A stretch of DNA of 64,000 bases from WHTX01 sp038255145 (lineage in GTDB: Bacteria > Actinomycetota > Acidimicrobiia > Acidimicrobiales > CAIXPF01), in NCBI GenBank assembly GCA_038255145.1, contig JBBSLP010000024.1, positions 5,161-69,160 on the forward strand. The letters run 5' to 3'. Shown here piece after piece: positions 24,097-32,032 of the stretch. Within the stretch, counting starts at the first letter, position 1. Every line of letters begins with the position of its first letter. Both the position numbers and the translations under genes were made by a program. A model generated the notes under the pieces. It saw only the letters and a list, made by a program, of their open reading frames with translations, was not told the DNA's origin and searched no databases.

Positions 24097-24600
24097 GTGA
24101 GTAGCTCGCGGGGCGCGGTGTTCGGGACATCGGTGGTGTGGCTGTCGGCGGTGGCCCTGCTCCTGGCGGGTTGCGCGCCGGTCGACGGCATCCCCGTCCC
24201 CGCCCCCACGACTGCGGTGGGCTCGCCGACGGGCACGACACCGACGAGCACGACGCCGCCGACGCTGTCCCCCGATCCTGGGGGTTCGCGCACCCGCATG
24301 CAGGTCACCGAACCGGCTGACGGCGCGACGATCGAACTGGTGGACGTCGAGGTGGCCCACCTCCGCGGCGAGGGCCAGGAGCGCCAGCTGATCGCCGGCG
24401 GCAGCTTCGAGGCCGGTTGCTGGCAGCCGGCGCTGACGGTGACCCCGCCGGTCAGTGGCTCCGCCACCACGGTCGACCTGGTGGGGTGGATCGTCGAACG
24501 CCCCGACGTGTTCTGCACCCAGGCCGTCGTCGTGTGGGACGTGGCCGTTCCCGCTCCGGGCGACGGACCCGTGCTGGTCAACGGGGTGACCGCTACCTGA
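24097..24600 (+). CDS. Lipoprotein of unknown function with Gmad2-like beta domain
   Basis: 167 residues. Signal VVWLSAVALLLAGCAP has a canonical lipobox (LAGC at about residue 26). A Thr/Pro-rich linker is followed by a beta-rich domain beginning VTEPADGATIELVDVEVAHL, which resembles the opening of immunoglobulin-like spore germination (Gmad2) domains; two Cys (GCW, VFC) could pair. Leaderless GTG at 24097. It is divergent from the helical gene at 23924 and followed by a coiled-coil gene. The Gmad2 comparison is tentative. Confidence 0.65.
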   Translation: MSSSRGAVFGTSVVWLSAVALLLAGCAPVDGIPVPAPTTAVGSPTGTTPTSTTPPTLSPDPGGSRTRMQVTEPADGATIELVDVEVAHLRGEGQERQLIAGGSFEAGCWQPALTVTPPVSGSATTVDLVGWIVERPDVFCTQAVVVWDVAVPAPGDGPVLVNGVTAT

Positions 24601-24691
24601 TGGGGACCGATCGGCGCGACAGTGGTGCCTGCCGGGGCCCGGCGCGCCAGCGCCGAGGTCCAGGAAGCCCAGGAGGCCCGGGAGGCCCAAG

Positions 24692-25210
24692 ATGACGAGC
24701 GACGGACCGCAAGCACCACGCCTGGAGGACATGCTCCGTTGGCTGACCCCATCGGCTGACCAGCTCAAGATGCTGCAGCAGATGATGTCCCTGGTCCCGG
24801 GTGCCTTCGAGCAGCGCCAGGCGTTCCAACAGATGTTCCTGCGCCAGATGCTGCCCCCCGAGCAGGTGCGGGCCATCCAGGAGGCCCTGCGCACGCTCAC
24901 CCCGCCCGCCGAGCAGCTCAAGGCCCTGCAGCGCGACCTGGCCACCCAGCGTGAGCAGCTCGAGGGCATGGTGGCCCAGTTGGGCGCCATCCAGCGCACG
25001 GTCGACCGGCTCACCGCCGTGTCCGAGCAGGTGCGGGCCACCCAGGACACCTTCGTGGGCATCCTCTCGATGATGAACCCCGCCAGCCGGTCGTCGTCCC
25101 CGACGTCCTCGACCGGCACCTCGCCGGGCACGGCGTCAGCCGGCGGGTCGGGCGTCACCGACGACGACGCCCCCGCGGGCGGGACCGGCGAAGGCGCACC
25201 CGCCGGCTGA
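24692..25210 (+). CDS. Hypothetical coiled-coil protein (172 aa)
   Basis: Residues 12-128 are almost entirely helical with heptad spacing and many Gln and Met (QLKMLQQMMSLVPGAFEQRQ, EQLKALQRDLATQREQLEGM, IQRTVDRLTAVSEQVRATQD). Two similar segments, LTPSADQLKMLQ and LTPPAEQLKALQ, suggest an internal duplication about 52 residues apart. The C-terminal 40 residues are Ser/Gly/Thr/Ala-rich and disordered. GGGAGG lies ten bases before the ATG. The family is not recognised; the helical layout is reminiscent of PhaE/PhaR-type synthase partners, but no synthase gene is near. Confidence 0.7.
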   Translation: MTSDGPQAPRLEDMLRWLTPSADQLKMLQQMMSLVPGAFEQRQAFQQMFLRQMLPPEQVRAIQEALRTLTPPAEQLKALQRDLATQREQLEGMVAQLGAIQRTVDRLTAVSEQVRATQDTFVGILSMMNPASRSSSPTSSTGTSPGTASAGGSGVTDDDAPAGGTGEGAPAG

Positions 25211-25234
25211 GCGGCGCCGAGGCCCGACCGGCCG

Positions 25235-25254
25235 GGCCCCCCTCAGTGGGGGCC
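25235..25254. terminator. Bidirectional hairpin between convergent genes
   Basis: GGCCCCC / GGGGGCC with a six-base loop, overlapping the stop codon of the mutase gene; serves both directions. Confidence 0.45.
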
Positions 25255-27138
25255 GAGCACCGGTTCCAGGGCTGCGGACAGCTCCTCCAGGCGGGCATCA
25301 GCTCCTCGACGGGTCTCCTCGTAGCCACCGGCGGCGACGGGCAGCACCAGCCGCACGACCTCGGCGTAGACCTTCAGCTTGGGCTCGGTCCCGCTGGGGC
25401 GGAGCACCAGGCGGGAGCCGTCGGCCAGATCCCAGATGACCACGTCGCTGGGGGGCAGGCCCAGGGCCCCGTCGCCCAGGTCGGTCACCTCGGTCACCGC
25501 CACCCCGGCCAGCTCGACGGGGGGCTGGCGGCGGACCTGGGCCATGAGCTCGGCCATGGCCGCCTGGCCCGTGGCCCGGTCGGGGAAGCGGATCGACCAC
25601 TGCGCGGTGGCGTGCAGGCCGTGGTCATGGGCCAGCTCGGCCAGGCGGGTGGTCGGGTCGGAGCCCGAGGCCCGCAGGTCGGCCACCAGCTCGGCCATGA
25701 GCAGGGCCGCGGAGATGCCGTCCTTGTCCCGCACGGCGGGGCCCACCGAGAACCCCAGGGCCTCCTCGTAGCCGAAGGTGAAGCGCCAGTCCGGGTTGTC
25801 GATGGCCGGACGCACGATCCACTTGAAGCCGGTGAGGGTGGTGGCCACGTGGACACCGGCCGCCGTGGCCAGACGGCCCACCAGGCGCGACGACACCACC
25901 GTGGACACGACCAGGCGGTCGTCACCCGAGGTGTGCCGCAGCAGGTGGTCGGCCAGCAGCGCCCCGATCTCGTTGCCGTCGAGCGTCCGCCACCCGGATC
26001 CGTGGCGCACGGCCACACCCAGTCGGTCGGCGTCGGGGTCGTTGGCCAGGGCCACGTCGGACCCGGCGGCGGCGGCCACCTCCAACAGCCGGTCGAGCAC
26101 TCCCGGCTCCTCGGGGTTGGGGAACGGCAGCCCGGGGAAGGCCGGATCCGGTGCGGCCTGGTCGGCGACGACCACGGGGTCGGGGAAGTCGGCCCGCCGG
26201 AACGCGGCCAGGGCCACAGGGGTGCCCACCCCGCACAGGGCGGTGTAGGCCACGGCCACCTGGCGGGCTGCGGGCTGCACGCACTGGGCGAGGATGGCCT
26301 CGAGGTAGGCATCCACCAGCTCGTCCCCCAGTTCGGTGACCAGGGGGGACGACCAGGGATCGTGGATGGCGGGCACCGGTGCGGCCGCGGCGCGGGCGAT
26401 GGCCGCGGCGATGGCGTCGTCGTGGGGGGGCACGATCTGGGCGCCGTCGTCCAGGTAGACCTTGTAGCCGTTGTCCTGGGGGGGGTTGTGGCTGGCCGTG
26501 ACCATCACCCCGCCGTCCGCACCCAGGTGACGCACGGCGAAGGCCAGCACCGGCGTGGGCAGGGGGCGATCGAACACCAGGACCTGGGCACCGGCGGCCG
26601 CAGCCACCGCAGCCGTGTCGGCGGCGAACTGGGGGGAGCTGCGGCGGGCGTCGTAGCCAACGACGAGGCGCACCGCCCGCAGGTCCCGCGTCGGCCCGTC
26701 GCCCGTCGGCCCGTCGCCGTTCGGCCGGTCGTCCGACGGGCGGCGGCCGGCCAGGTAGCTGACCAGCCCGGCCGCCGCCTGGCGGACGACCAGGCGGTTC
26801 ATGCGCATGGGCCCGGGACCGACCTCGGCCCGCAACCCGGCGGTGCCGAACTCGAGGCGGCCAGAGAAGAGCTCGGCCAGCGCCGGCCAGTCACCGGCGT
26901 CGGACAGGGCTTCGAGCTCGGCCCGGGTGACGGGATCGGGGTCCTGCTCGACCCAGGCTGCGACCACGGCCGCCAGGTCGCCCGAGTCGGCGGTCACCAC
27001 CGCATCGGACCCGGCACCGGCCGTGGACTGGCGCAGGGGGTCGGGCGCGGTGTCGGGCGCGGTGTCGGGCGCGGTGTCGGGCGCGGTGTCGGGCGCGGCT
27101 TCGGTCACCGCGTCGATGATCGTCGAGGGGTCCGTCAT
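25243..27138 (-). CDS. Phospho-sugar mutase (phosphoglucomutase/phosphomannomutase)
   Basis: 631 residues of the alpha-D-phosphohexomutase superfamily, which moves phosphate between O1 and O6 of hexoses through a phosphoserine. All four domain motifs are present: catalytic VTASHNPPQDNGYKVY, metal site NDPDADRLG, sugar-specificity loop GYEEALGF and phosphate-binding RPSGTEPKLKVY. It belongs to the long PgmB2-like class common in actinobacteria. The ATG at 27138 is followed by an unusual N-terminal tract of PDTA units encoded by a 12-base tandem repeat, before the enzyme proper starts near residue 50. It ends at a terminator shared with the convergent gene. Confidence 0.92.
   Translation of the reverse strand: MTDPSTIIDAVTEAAPDTAPDTAPDTAPDTAPDPLRQSTAGAGSDAVVTADSGDLAAVVAAWVEQDPDPVTRAELEALSDAGDWPALAELFSGRLEFGTAGLRAEVGPGPMRMNRLVVRQAAAGLVSYLAGRRPSDDRPNGDGPTGDGPTRDLRAVRLVVGYDARRSSPQFAADTAAVAAAAGAQVLVFDRPLPTPVLAFAVRHLGADGGVMVTASHNPPQDNGYKVYLDDGAQIVPPHDDAIAAAIARAAAAPVPAIHDPWSSPLVTELGDELVDAYLEAILAQCVQPAARQVAVAYTALCGVGTPVALAAFRRADFPDPVVVADQAAPDPAFPGLPFPNPEEPGVLDRLLEVAAAAGSDVALANDPDADRLGVAVRHGSGWRTLDGNEIGALLADHLLRHTSGDDRLVVSTVVSSRLVGRLATAAGVHVATTLTGFKWIVRPAIDNPDWRFTFGYEEALGFSVGPAVRDKDGISAALLMAELVADLRASGSDPTTRLAELAHDHGLHATAQWSIRFPDRATGQAAMAELMAQVRRQPPVELAGVAVTEVTDLGDGALGLPPSDVVIWDLADGSRLVLRPSGTEPKLKVYAEVVRLVLPVAAGGYEETRRGADARLEELSAALEPVLGPH
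27041..27098 (-). repeat. 12-base in-frame tandem repeat in the mutase N-terminus
   Basis: Unit TCGGGCGCGGTG (plus strand), nearly five copies, encoding repeated Pro-Asp-Thr-Ala. Copy-number change would alter linker length in four-residue steps without frameshift. Confidence 0.8.
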
Positions 27139-27328
27139 CGGAGGGATCACTTCCTTCCCGCCCGCCGCACGCGAGGCCCCGCCGGCGAGCGCCGGGGGGC
27201 AGCTCCGAACCAGCTTGCCACGCATCCGCCGCTTCGGGACCCGACGGCCCCGGCCCCCGGACGGCCGCGGTGTGGGCACGACGTGGGCCTGCGGGCGCGC
27301 ATCCGGCAGGGGGACGTCGGTCTGCGGA

Positions 27329-27334
27329 TAGCAT
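27329..27334 (+). promoter_or_regulatory. -10 hexamer TAGCAT, leaderless start at 27344
   Basis: TAGCAT, nine bases, GTG at 27344; divergent from the mutase gene. Confidence 0.45.
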
Positions 27335-27343
27335 CAGGCGCCA

Positions 27344-27979
27344 GTGAGCTCGAAGCGCGACCTCTCGGGTTTCGCCGCCCCCGGTGGCCTACCGGCACCC
27401 CCGCCGCCGCCCCCAGCGGCGCCAGCGGTCGCGCCCGTCGCCGAAGGCGCCCGGGCCCACCCCGTTCCGGCCCCCGACGCCGCCCCCCGGCCGACCGCCC
27501 GCACCCCGAGGTCCAACGCCACCCGCTCCCCCGCCGAGGGTCGCCGGCCCGACACCAAGGCCGACAGCAAGGCCGACGCCAAGCGGGTCGGTGGCGGGCG
27601 CCCGGGCCGACGGCGGATCTGTGTCTCCCTCACCCTCGACGCGTCCGACCAGCTGTCCGGCCTGGCCCAGGACCGCCGATCCTGGAAGGTCGAGGTCATC
27701 CTGGAGGCGCTGCACAACTGGGAGGAGCGGCTGCGTGACCGCCAGGAACCGGGCCCGGCCCGGTTCCGCCGACGTCGCAGCGCCACCCCGACCCCCTTCG
27801 TCATGGATCTCACCCCCGGAGAGCTGGACCGCCTCGACGGGTTGGCCCAGACGGTCGGCCTCTCCCGCTCGGCTCTGGTCCGCCGTCTGATCGAGCTCGA
27901 AGCCGGCCCCGACGGACCGGCGGACAGCGTGGCCGACGGACAGCCGGACGGGCCCACCGCTGCGGGCACCCGGCCATGA
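27344..27979 (+). CDS. Protein with disordered N-terminus and two ribbon-helix-helix-like segments
   Basis: 211 residues. Residues 1-85 are Pro/Ala-rich and basic, hence disordered. Two segments follow that each fit a beta strand plus two helices: RRICVSLTLDASDQLSGLAQ onward (about 89-135) and FVMDLTPGELDRLDGLAQTV onward (about 150-188, with GLSRSALVRRLIELE). Both resemble CopG/Arc-type DNA-binding units, which normally dimerise; here two occur in one chain. The gene stands alone and leaderless. It may be a nucleoid or partition-type DNA-binding protein or a transcription regulator. The RHH reading is from pattern, not alignment. Confidence 0.65.
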   Translation: MSSKRDLSGFAAPGGLPAPPPPPPAAPAVAPVAEGARAHPVPAPDAAPRPTARTPRSNATRSPAEGRRPDTKADSKADAKRVGGGRPGRRRICVSLTLDASDQLSGLAQDRRSWKVEVILEALHNWEERLRDRQEPGPARFRRRRSATPTPFVMDLTPGELDRLDGLAQTVGLSRSALVRRLIELEAGPDGPADSVADGQPDGPTAAGTRP

Positions 27980-28009
27980 GCTACCGATGAGCGCACCAAT
28001 GGCCAGCCG

Positions 28010-28618
28010 ATGATCGACCACGTCTTCACCGATGCCATCGCCGCGCTCCGCGACGTCCTCGAGGCGGCCCTGCTCGAGCCCCAGGCCGTGGAGGAGCGGC
28101 TGCAGATGGACATGCTGGGCGGTGACCTCAGCTGGCAGACCACCTACAGCCTGCCCGGCGAGGGCACCCCTCCCCGGGTCCAGGCCGACCTGACGCTGGA
28201 GTGGTCGGTGTGGTCCCAGGCGGCCTACCGCTCGTGGCGGCTGGGTGACGCCCCCAACGACCCGCCGCGCATCGCCCTCGAGGTCGTCTTCCGGGTCCAG
28301 CGCCTGGCCAGCCTGCCCGACGTGCACACCGTCTCCGCGGCACTGCCCCCGACCACGGCCACGGTGGGCGGCACCCAGCTCGACCGCAACGGACCCCGGG
28401 TCGAGTCGGGCTACGAAGAGGACCTGACCCAGGCCGAGCACGCCGTCGAGGTCAGCTACCACGGCGAATACGAGCTCGACGACAGCACCCTGGCCGACGC
28501 CGGCCTGCTCGACGACCACTACGGCGCCCTGGGGGGCTGGGTGGCATCGACGCTCGTCCGCCTGGCCGATCTCCACCTAGATTTCCTGCCTCCGGACGAA
28601 GAAGAGGCCACGCCATGA
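28010..28618 (+). CDS. Hypothetical protein (202 aa) coupled to enoyl-CoA hydratase
   Basis: Unrecognised soluble acidic protein. Residues 5-45 are helical; the centre alternates strands (LSWQTTYSLPGEG, VQADLTLEWSVWSQAAYRSW, RIALEVVFRVQRLA), suggesting a beta-sandwich or START-like sheet; the end is helical (GGWVASTLVRLADLHLDFLP). Several in-frame or near starts occur just before 28010; ATG ATC GAC is chosen because it begins the regular pattern. Its stop overlaps the next ATG (ATGA), so it is co-translated with the hydratase. Confidence 0.75.
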   Translation: MIDHVFTDAIAALRDVLEAALLEPQAVEERLQMDMLGGDLSWQTTYSLPGEGTPPRVQADLTLEWSVWSQAAYRSWRLGDAPNDPPRIALEVVFRVQRLASLPDVHTVSAALPPTTATVGGTQLDRNGPRVESGYEEDLTQAEHAVEVSYHGEYELDDSTLADAGLLDDHYGALGGWVASTLVRLADLHLDFLPPDEEEATP

Positions 28619-29412
28619 CCGCGCCGATCACCACCGACGTCTCCGAGCAGATCGGGACCGTCACCCTCAACCGGCCCGAGGCCCGCAACGCCCTGTCCTC
28701 CGAGGTGCTGCGCCTGCTGCCCGAGCTGATGGCGCAGATGGACCAGGACGACGACGTCGACGTCATCATCCTCACCGGGGCCGACCCCGCCTTCTGCGCC
28801 GGCCTCGACCTGCGCGAGTTGGGCTCGACGGGTGAGAACCTGGGCGCCGGGGCGCCCAACCGGGACCGCAGCGCCGACCAGCCCCTGCGCCGGGGCCCGT
28901 GGGGCCAGCTGTCCAAGCCCCTCATCGGCGCGGTCAACGGCGTGGCCGTCACCGGTGGGTTCGAGCTGGCCCTGTGCTGCGACTTCCTCGTCGCCTCGAC
29001 CAAGGCCCGCTTCGCCGACACCCACGCCCGGGTCGGCGTCATGCCCGGTTGGGGACTCACCGTGCTGCTGCCCCAGGCCGTGGGCGTGCGCAAGGCCCGC
29101 GAGCTGAGCCTGTCGGGCAACTTCCTCGGCGCCGAGGAGGCCCACCGGTTGGGCCTGGTCAACCACGTCGTGGACCACGCCGACCTCATCCCCTTCACCC
29201 GCCAGCTCGCGGCCGACATCATCGGCAACGACCAGCCCGGCGTGCGCCAGGTGCTGGCCACCTACTCGTCGGTGACCGATGGGACCATCGCCGACGGCTG
29301 GGCCGTGGAAGCCAGCATGGGCCGCGACTGGCTCAGCGGTCGTGACGTCAGCTCGGCCGTGGCCGCCCGTCGCGAAGGCATCATGCAGCGGGGCCGCAGC
29401 CAGGTCAGCTGA
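28615..29412 (+). CDS. Enoyl-CoA hydratase/isomerase family protein
   Basis: 265-residue crotonase-fold enzyme. Visible: NRPEARNALS near the start, first oxyanion-hole block GADPAFCAGLDLRELG (about 58-71), second oxyanion block PLIGAVNGVAVTGGFELALCCD (about 101-122), and FADTHARVGVMPGWGL with Pro and Gly where typical hydratases have the second catalytic Glu region. This pattern is common in actinobacterial EchA paralogues whose exact reaction (hydration, isomerisation, other) is undetermined. Overlaps the preceding gene by four bases; a strong terminator follows. Confidence 0.88.
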   Translation: MTAPITTDVSEQIGTVTLNRPEARNALSSEVLRLLPELMAQMDQDDDVDVIILTGADPAFCAGLDLRELGSTGENLGAGAPNRDRSADQPLRRGPWGQLSKPLIGAVNGVAVTGGFELALCCDFLVASTKARFADTHARVGVMPGWGLTVLLPQAVGVRKARELSLSGNFLGAEEAHRLGLVNHVVDHADLIPFTRQLAADIIGNDQPGVRQVLATYSSVTDGTIADGWAVEASMGRDWLSGRDVSSAVAARREGIMQRGRSQVS

Positions 29413-29441
29413 GCCCGCTTCGATTTGAACGCGCACATGCG

Positions 29442-29470
29442 GGTGGGGCCGACCTGTGGTCGGCCCCACC
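29442..29470 (+). terminator. Strong terminator after the enoyl-CoA hydratase gene
   Basis: Perfect 13-bp stem GGTGGGGCCGACC / GGTCGGCCCCACC with a TGT loop, 29 bases after the stop. Confidence 0.8.
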
Positions 29471-29908
29471 GCGCCTGGGCGTCACCCGCACCACCGCCGA
29501 GGGGCGGGTGACTGTGCCGCGGCGGGGCCCGCCGAGGCCCGCACACCGCAGCGGCTTCCCCAGGAACCGCCGCTCCCGGGGAAGATCTCGCCGAGCACCG
29601 ATCGTCGTTGACCGATGCCGGCTACGGCCACGCCGGTCCGCCGACCAGGGTGTCCGTCGGGGTCACGCCCCGAGGTCTGCCGGGCACCGGTCCGCCCCGG
29701 TGCCCGTTTCGCCTACCGCCGTTCCCGCCGACCGCTCCTCCGCCGGAGCGACCCGCCTACCGCCATTCCCGCCGACCGCTCTTCCGCCAGAGCGACCCAC
29801 CCCTACCGCCATTCCCGCCAGCCGCTCCTCCGCCGGAGCGACCCGCCCTCACCGCCAGCCCCGCCGATCCCCGCCTGGGATCCGCCGCCGACAGTCAGAT
29901 CGAACAGG
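29471..29908. other. 438-base non-coding region with a hairpin repeat array
   Basis: I find no gene here: frames through it are Pro/Arg-rich, lack ribosome binding sites and differ between repeat units. Its notable content is the tandem hairpin array at 29714-29848. Confidence 0.6.
29714..29848. repeat. Three tandem 44-46-base units, each with a conserved hairpin
   Basis: Units start at 29714, 29758 and 29804, with a degenerate fourth from 29849. Each begins TACCGCC(A/G)TTCCCGCC and contains a 6-bp stem around TCCGCC: CGCTCC/GGAGCG at 29733-29750 and 29823-29840, but CGCTCT/AGAGCG at 29777-29794. The middle copy changed both sides of one base pair, preserving the stem. Confidence 0.8.
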
Positions 29909-30118
29909 TCACGCAGCCACCGGGCCGTGGGCCCTGCCCGTGCCGACCTCGGTGAGCCAGGCCTGGAGCTCGAGCTCGGCCGCCCGGCGCCGGTAGGCCT
30001 GAGCCACCAGCTCGTTCATGGAACCCGACATCCGGCGCAGGCTGGTCGCCCGCTGCCGGAGCACCCCGACGCCCTCGTTGTGGTCGTCTGCCGGGCTAAC
30101 CGCACGCCCCGTCATCAT
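29909..30118 (-). CDS. Small conserved-looking protein (69 aa)
   Basis: Begins MMTGRAVSPADDHN and has a helical core, RQRATSLRRMSGSMNELVAQ then AYRRRAAELELQAWLTEV. The core looks like a short amphipathic two-helix unit and reads like real protein; I recall similar small actinobacterial proteins but cannot name a family. GGGAGG lies seven bases before the ATG at 30118, good support for translation. It is downstream of the adenine methylase gene on the same strand, 86 bases apart, and may share its transcript. Confidence 0.65.
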   Translation of the reverse strand: MMTGRAVSPADDHNEGVGVLRQRATSLRRMSGSMNELVAQAYRRRAAELELQAWLTEVGTGRAHGPVAA

Positions 30119-30204
30119 CGTTTGGCCTCCCGTGCCCTTCACGCCCAGTACAACGAGCACGCCGCTCGGTGATTACGCCTGGCTCGCACTTTTTGTGGCC
30201 GGGA

Positions 30205-32010
30205 TCACGAAAGATGATCAGGAAGGCGGTCTGCCCACCACCTGACCAGCTGTTCTCCGTCTTCGACGGCATAGGCGCGCACCATGGCGGCCGCCGCCGC
30301 CAGCAGGGAGGCCCGATCGCCGGTGCCGGCGCGGAGCACGGCCGCAGCCTCGTCCCAGTCCCCGCCGGCCGGGGGCAGGGGCACGTCGAGCACCTGGCTG
30401 GCCGACAGCTTCACGGCGTTCGCCGACAGCCCGGCTCCGCCGAAGTGCTCCAAGGCCCAGGACGTGGCCACCGGGGAGTTGAGCACCGCGGCCAGGTGCC
30501 ACAGACGCCCGGGAGGAGCGGCCACGGCGATGCAGGGCACCGACGGCACCCATCGTCCGGCCTCGTCGACGGCCGCCTCCAAGACAGAGGACTGGGCCGC
30601 CACCACCAGCTTGGGTACCAACCGGCTGCGCACCCAGTGCCCGAGGCGGATGTCAGCGGCCTCGAGGGCGGCCAGGTCGACGACGGGGGTGGCCAGGTCG
30701 CGCCCGGCGAAGCGGGTCGGCGTCCGGCCCCAGCGCACCACCACCGGATCGACCAGGCCCGAGGTGATCAACCAGGGCCAGGCGTCGGTGCCCACCTCTT
30801 CGGAGGGCACCCCCGCGACCTCGACCACGAAGGGGGCCAGGCCGTAGAACTGGTCGCGGAACCCGGCCGTGGCCGTGGCCTCGTCGCCCACGCGGCCGAT
30901 ACCGGTGGCCCGGCCCCGGGGAACGCCCCGGGCGGCGGCGGCCACTGCGGCCCAGGTGGGACGGGCCACGACCTGGTCGGCAGGCAGGGCCGGGCCCTCG
31001 ACCCCCGACCGCTCCGTCCACGTGCGCACGGTCGGGCCCTGCGCCTGCCCCACCACCAGCACCGGTGCGCACACCCGGACGTGGGCGTCGAAGAGGCGGG
31101 GTCCCGCCAGCCACACGCCCACCAGGTCGGCACCGTCGACCACCTCGGCCCGCAGTGCCTTCGTGTGGGCGGCGACGAGGACGGACTCGGGCTGCAGCAG
31201 GGCCACCCGCCCCCGGGGCCGGGCGGCACGCACCGCGGCCAGGAGGAACAGCGCCGAGGTGTCGACGTAGCCCCGGGCGGCGGGGCCGAACCGGGCGGCC
31301 AGGGCGGCCGCGGCCGGGCGGTCCCGAACCGAGTGGCGGCTGAGCTGGCCCAGGAAGGGGGGGTTGCCGACCACCAGATCGACGCCCCCGCCCGGCCAGG
31401 CAGCGACGTCCGCCAAGGCGTCGGCCACGACCAGGGCCAGGGCCTGCTGCGGCCAGCGCGACCCCTGACCCCAGGCCCACCAGCGCAGCGAGGCGTCGGC
31501 CACGGCCACGGCCACGGGGTCCACGTCGATGCCGTGGACGCGGCGCAGGACGTCCTCGGCCGCCACCCCCCGGGCGGCCAGGGCGTCGGCCGCGGCCAGC
31601 AGGAAGGCTCCGCCCCCCGCGGCCGGGTCGAGCACGACCCCGGGCGTCGTGTCCCCGGCCTCGAGCCCGAGCTGCACCAGCCTTCGGGCCACGTCGGCCG
31701 GGGTGAAGAACGCCCCCCGGGCCCGGCGCTCGCCGCCCGCCAGCAGAGCCTCGTAGGCCTGGCCCAGCACCTCGGGCCCCACGGTGGGTCCAGGGAGCGG
31801 CAGGGGGACGACCTCCCTGTCCGTCGGGCTCACCTCGGTCAGCAACAGGGCACGGTCCAGCACCGTGACCAGGTCTTCGGGGGCCCGTCGCTGGGCCACC
31901 AGAGCCGCAGCCAGGTGGACGACGGCCGCCAGTGGAGCCAGGTCGGCGGCCGTGGCCCAGGCCCGCCACGCCCGCAGCCAGGCGCGTCGTTCGTGGTCGG
32001 GGGGCAGCAC
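30205..32010 (-). CDS. Orphan N6-adenine DNA methyltransferase (Eco57I/type IIG-like)
   Basis: 601 residues. SAM-dependent adenine methylase features in order: motif X GAFFTPADVARRLV (100-112), motif I VVLDPAAGGGAFL (125-137), HGIDVDPVAV (159-168), and catalytic motif IV DLVVGNPPFLG (211-221). The C-terminal half (about 330-560) is of the target-recognition type found in Eco57I-family enzymes (VPSVPCIAVAAPPGRLWHLA, AVLNSPVATSWALEHFG). No nuclease domain is visible and no restriction gene is adjacent, so it is probably a solitary methylase. Leaderless GTG at 32010; its -10 hexamer overlaps that of the divergent NUDIX gene. Recognition sequence unknown. Confidence 0.87.
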   Translation of the reverse strand: MLPPDHERRAWLRAWRAWATAADLAPLAAVVHLAAALVAQRRAPEDLVTVLDRALLLTEVSPTDREVVPLPLPGPTVGPEVLGQAYEALLAGGERRARGAFFTPADVARRLVQLGLEAGDTTPGVVLDPAAGGGAFLLAAADALAARGVAAEDVLRRVHGIDVDPVAVAVADASLRWWAWGQGSRWPQQALALVVADALADVAAWPGGGVDLVVGNPPFLGQLSRHSVRDRPAAAALAARFGPAARGYVDTSALFLLAAVRAARPRGRVALLQPESVLVAAHTKALRAEVVDGADLVGVWLAGPRLFDAHVRVCAPVLVVGQAQGPTVRTWTERSGVEGPALPADQVVARPTWAAVAAAARGVPRGRATGIGRVGDEATATAGFRDQFYGLAPFVVEVAGVPSEEVGTDAWPWLITSGLVDPVVVRWGRTPTRFAGRDLATPVVDLAALEAADIRLGHWVRSRLVPKLVVAAQSSVLEAAVDEAGRWVPSVPCIAVAAPPGRLWHLAAVLNSPVATSWALEHFGGAGLSANAVKLSASQVLDVPLPPAGGDWDEAAAVLRAGTGDRASLLAAAAAMVRAYAVEDGEQLVRWWADRLPDHLS

Positions 32011-32016
32011 AGCCGG

Positions 32017-32026
32017 AAGCTACCCT
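32017..32026. promoter_or_regulatory. Overlapping divergent -10 hexamers
   Basis: AAGCTACCCT holds TAGCTT on the minus strand (32022-32017) and TACCCT on the plus strand (32021-32026), sharing TA. Each is followed by exactly six bases and a start codon (GTG 32010, ATG 32033), so both genes are leaderless and cannot be transcribed at the same instant. Confidence 0.65.
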
Positions 32027-32032
32027 GGCGCC

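Noticed and set aside
29508..30172. Several overlapping plus-strand open frames through the hairpin array
   Set aside because: No ribosome binding sites, composition dominated by Pro/Arg/Ser, and the repeat units are read in different frames because their lengths are 44, 46 and 45 bases.
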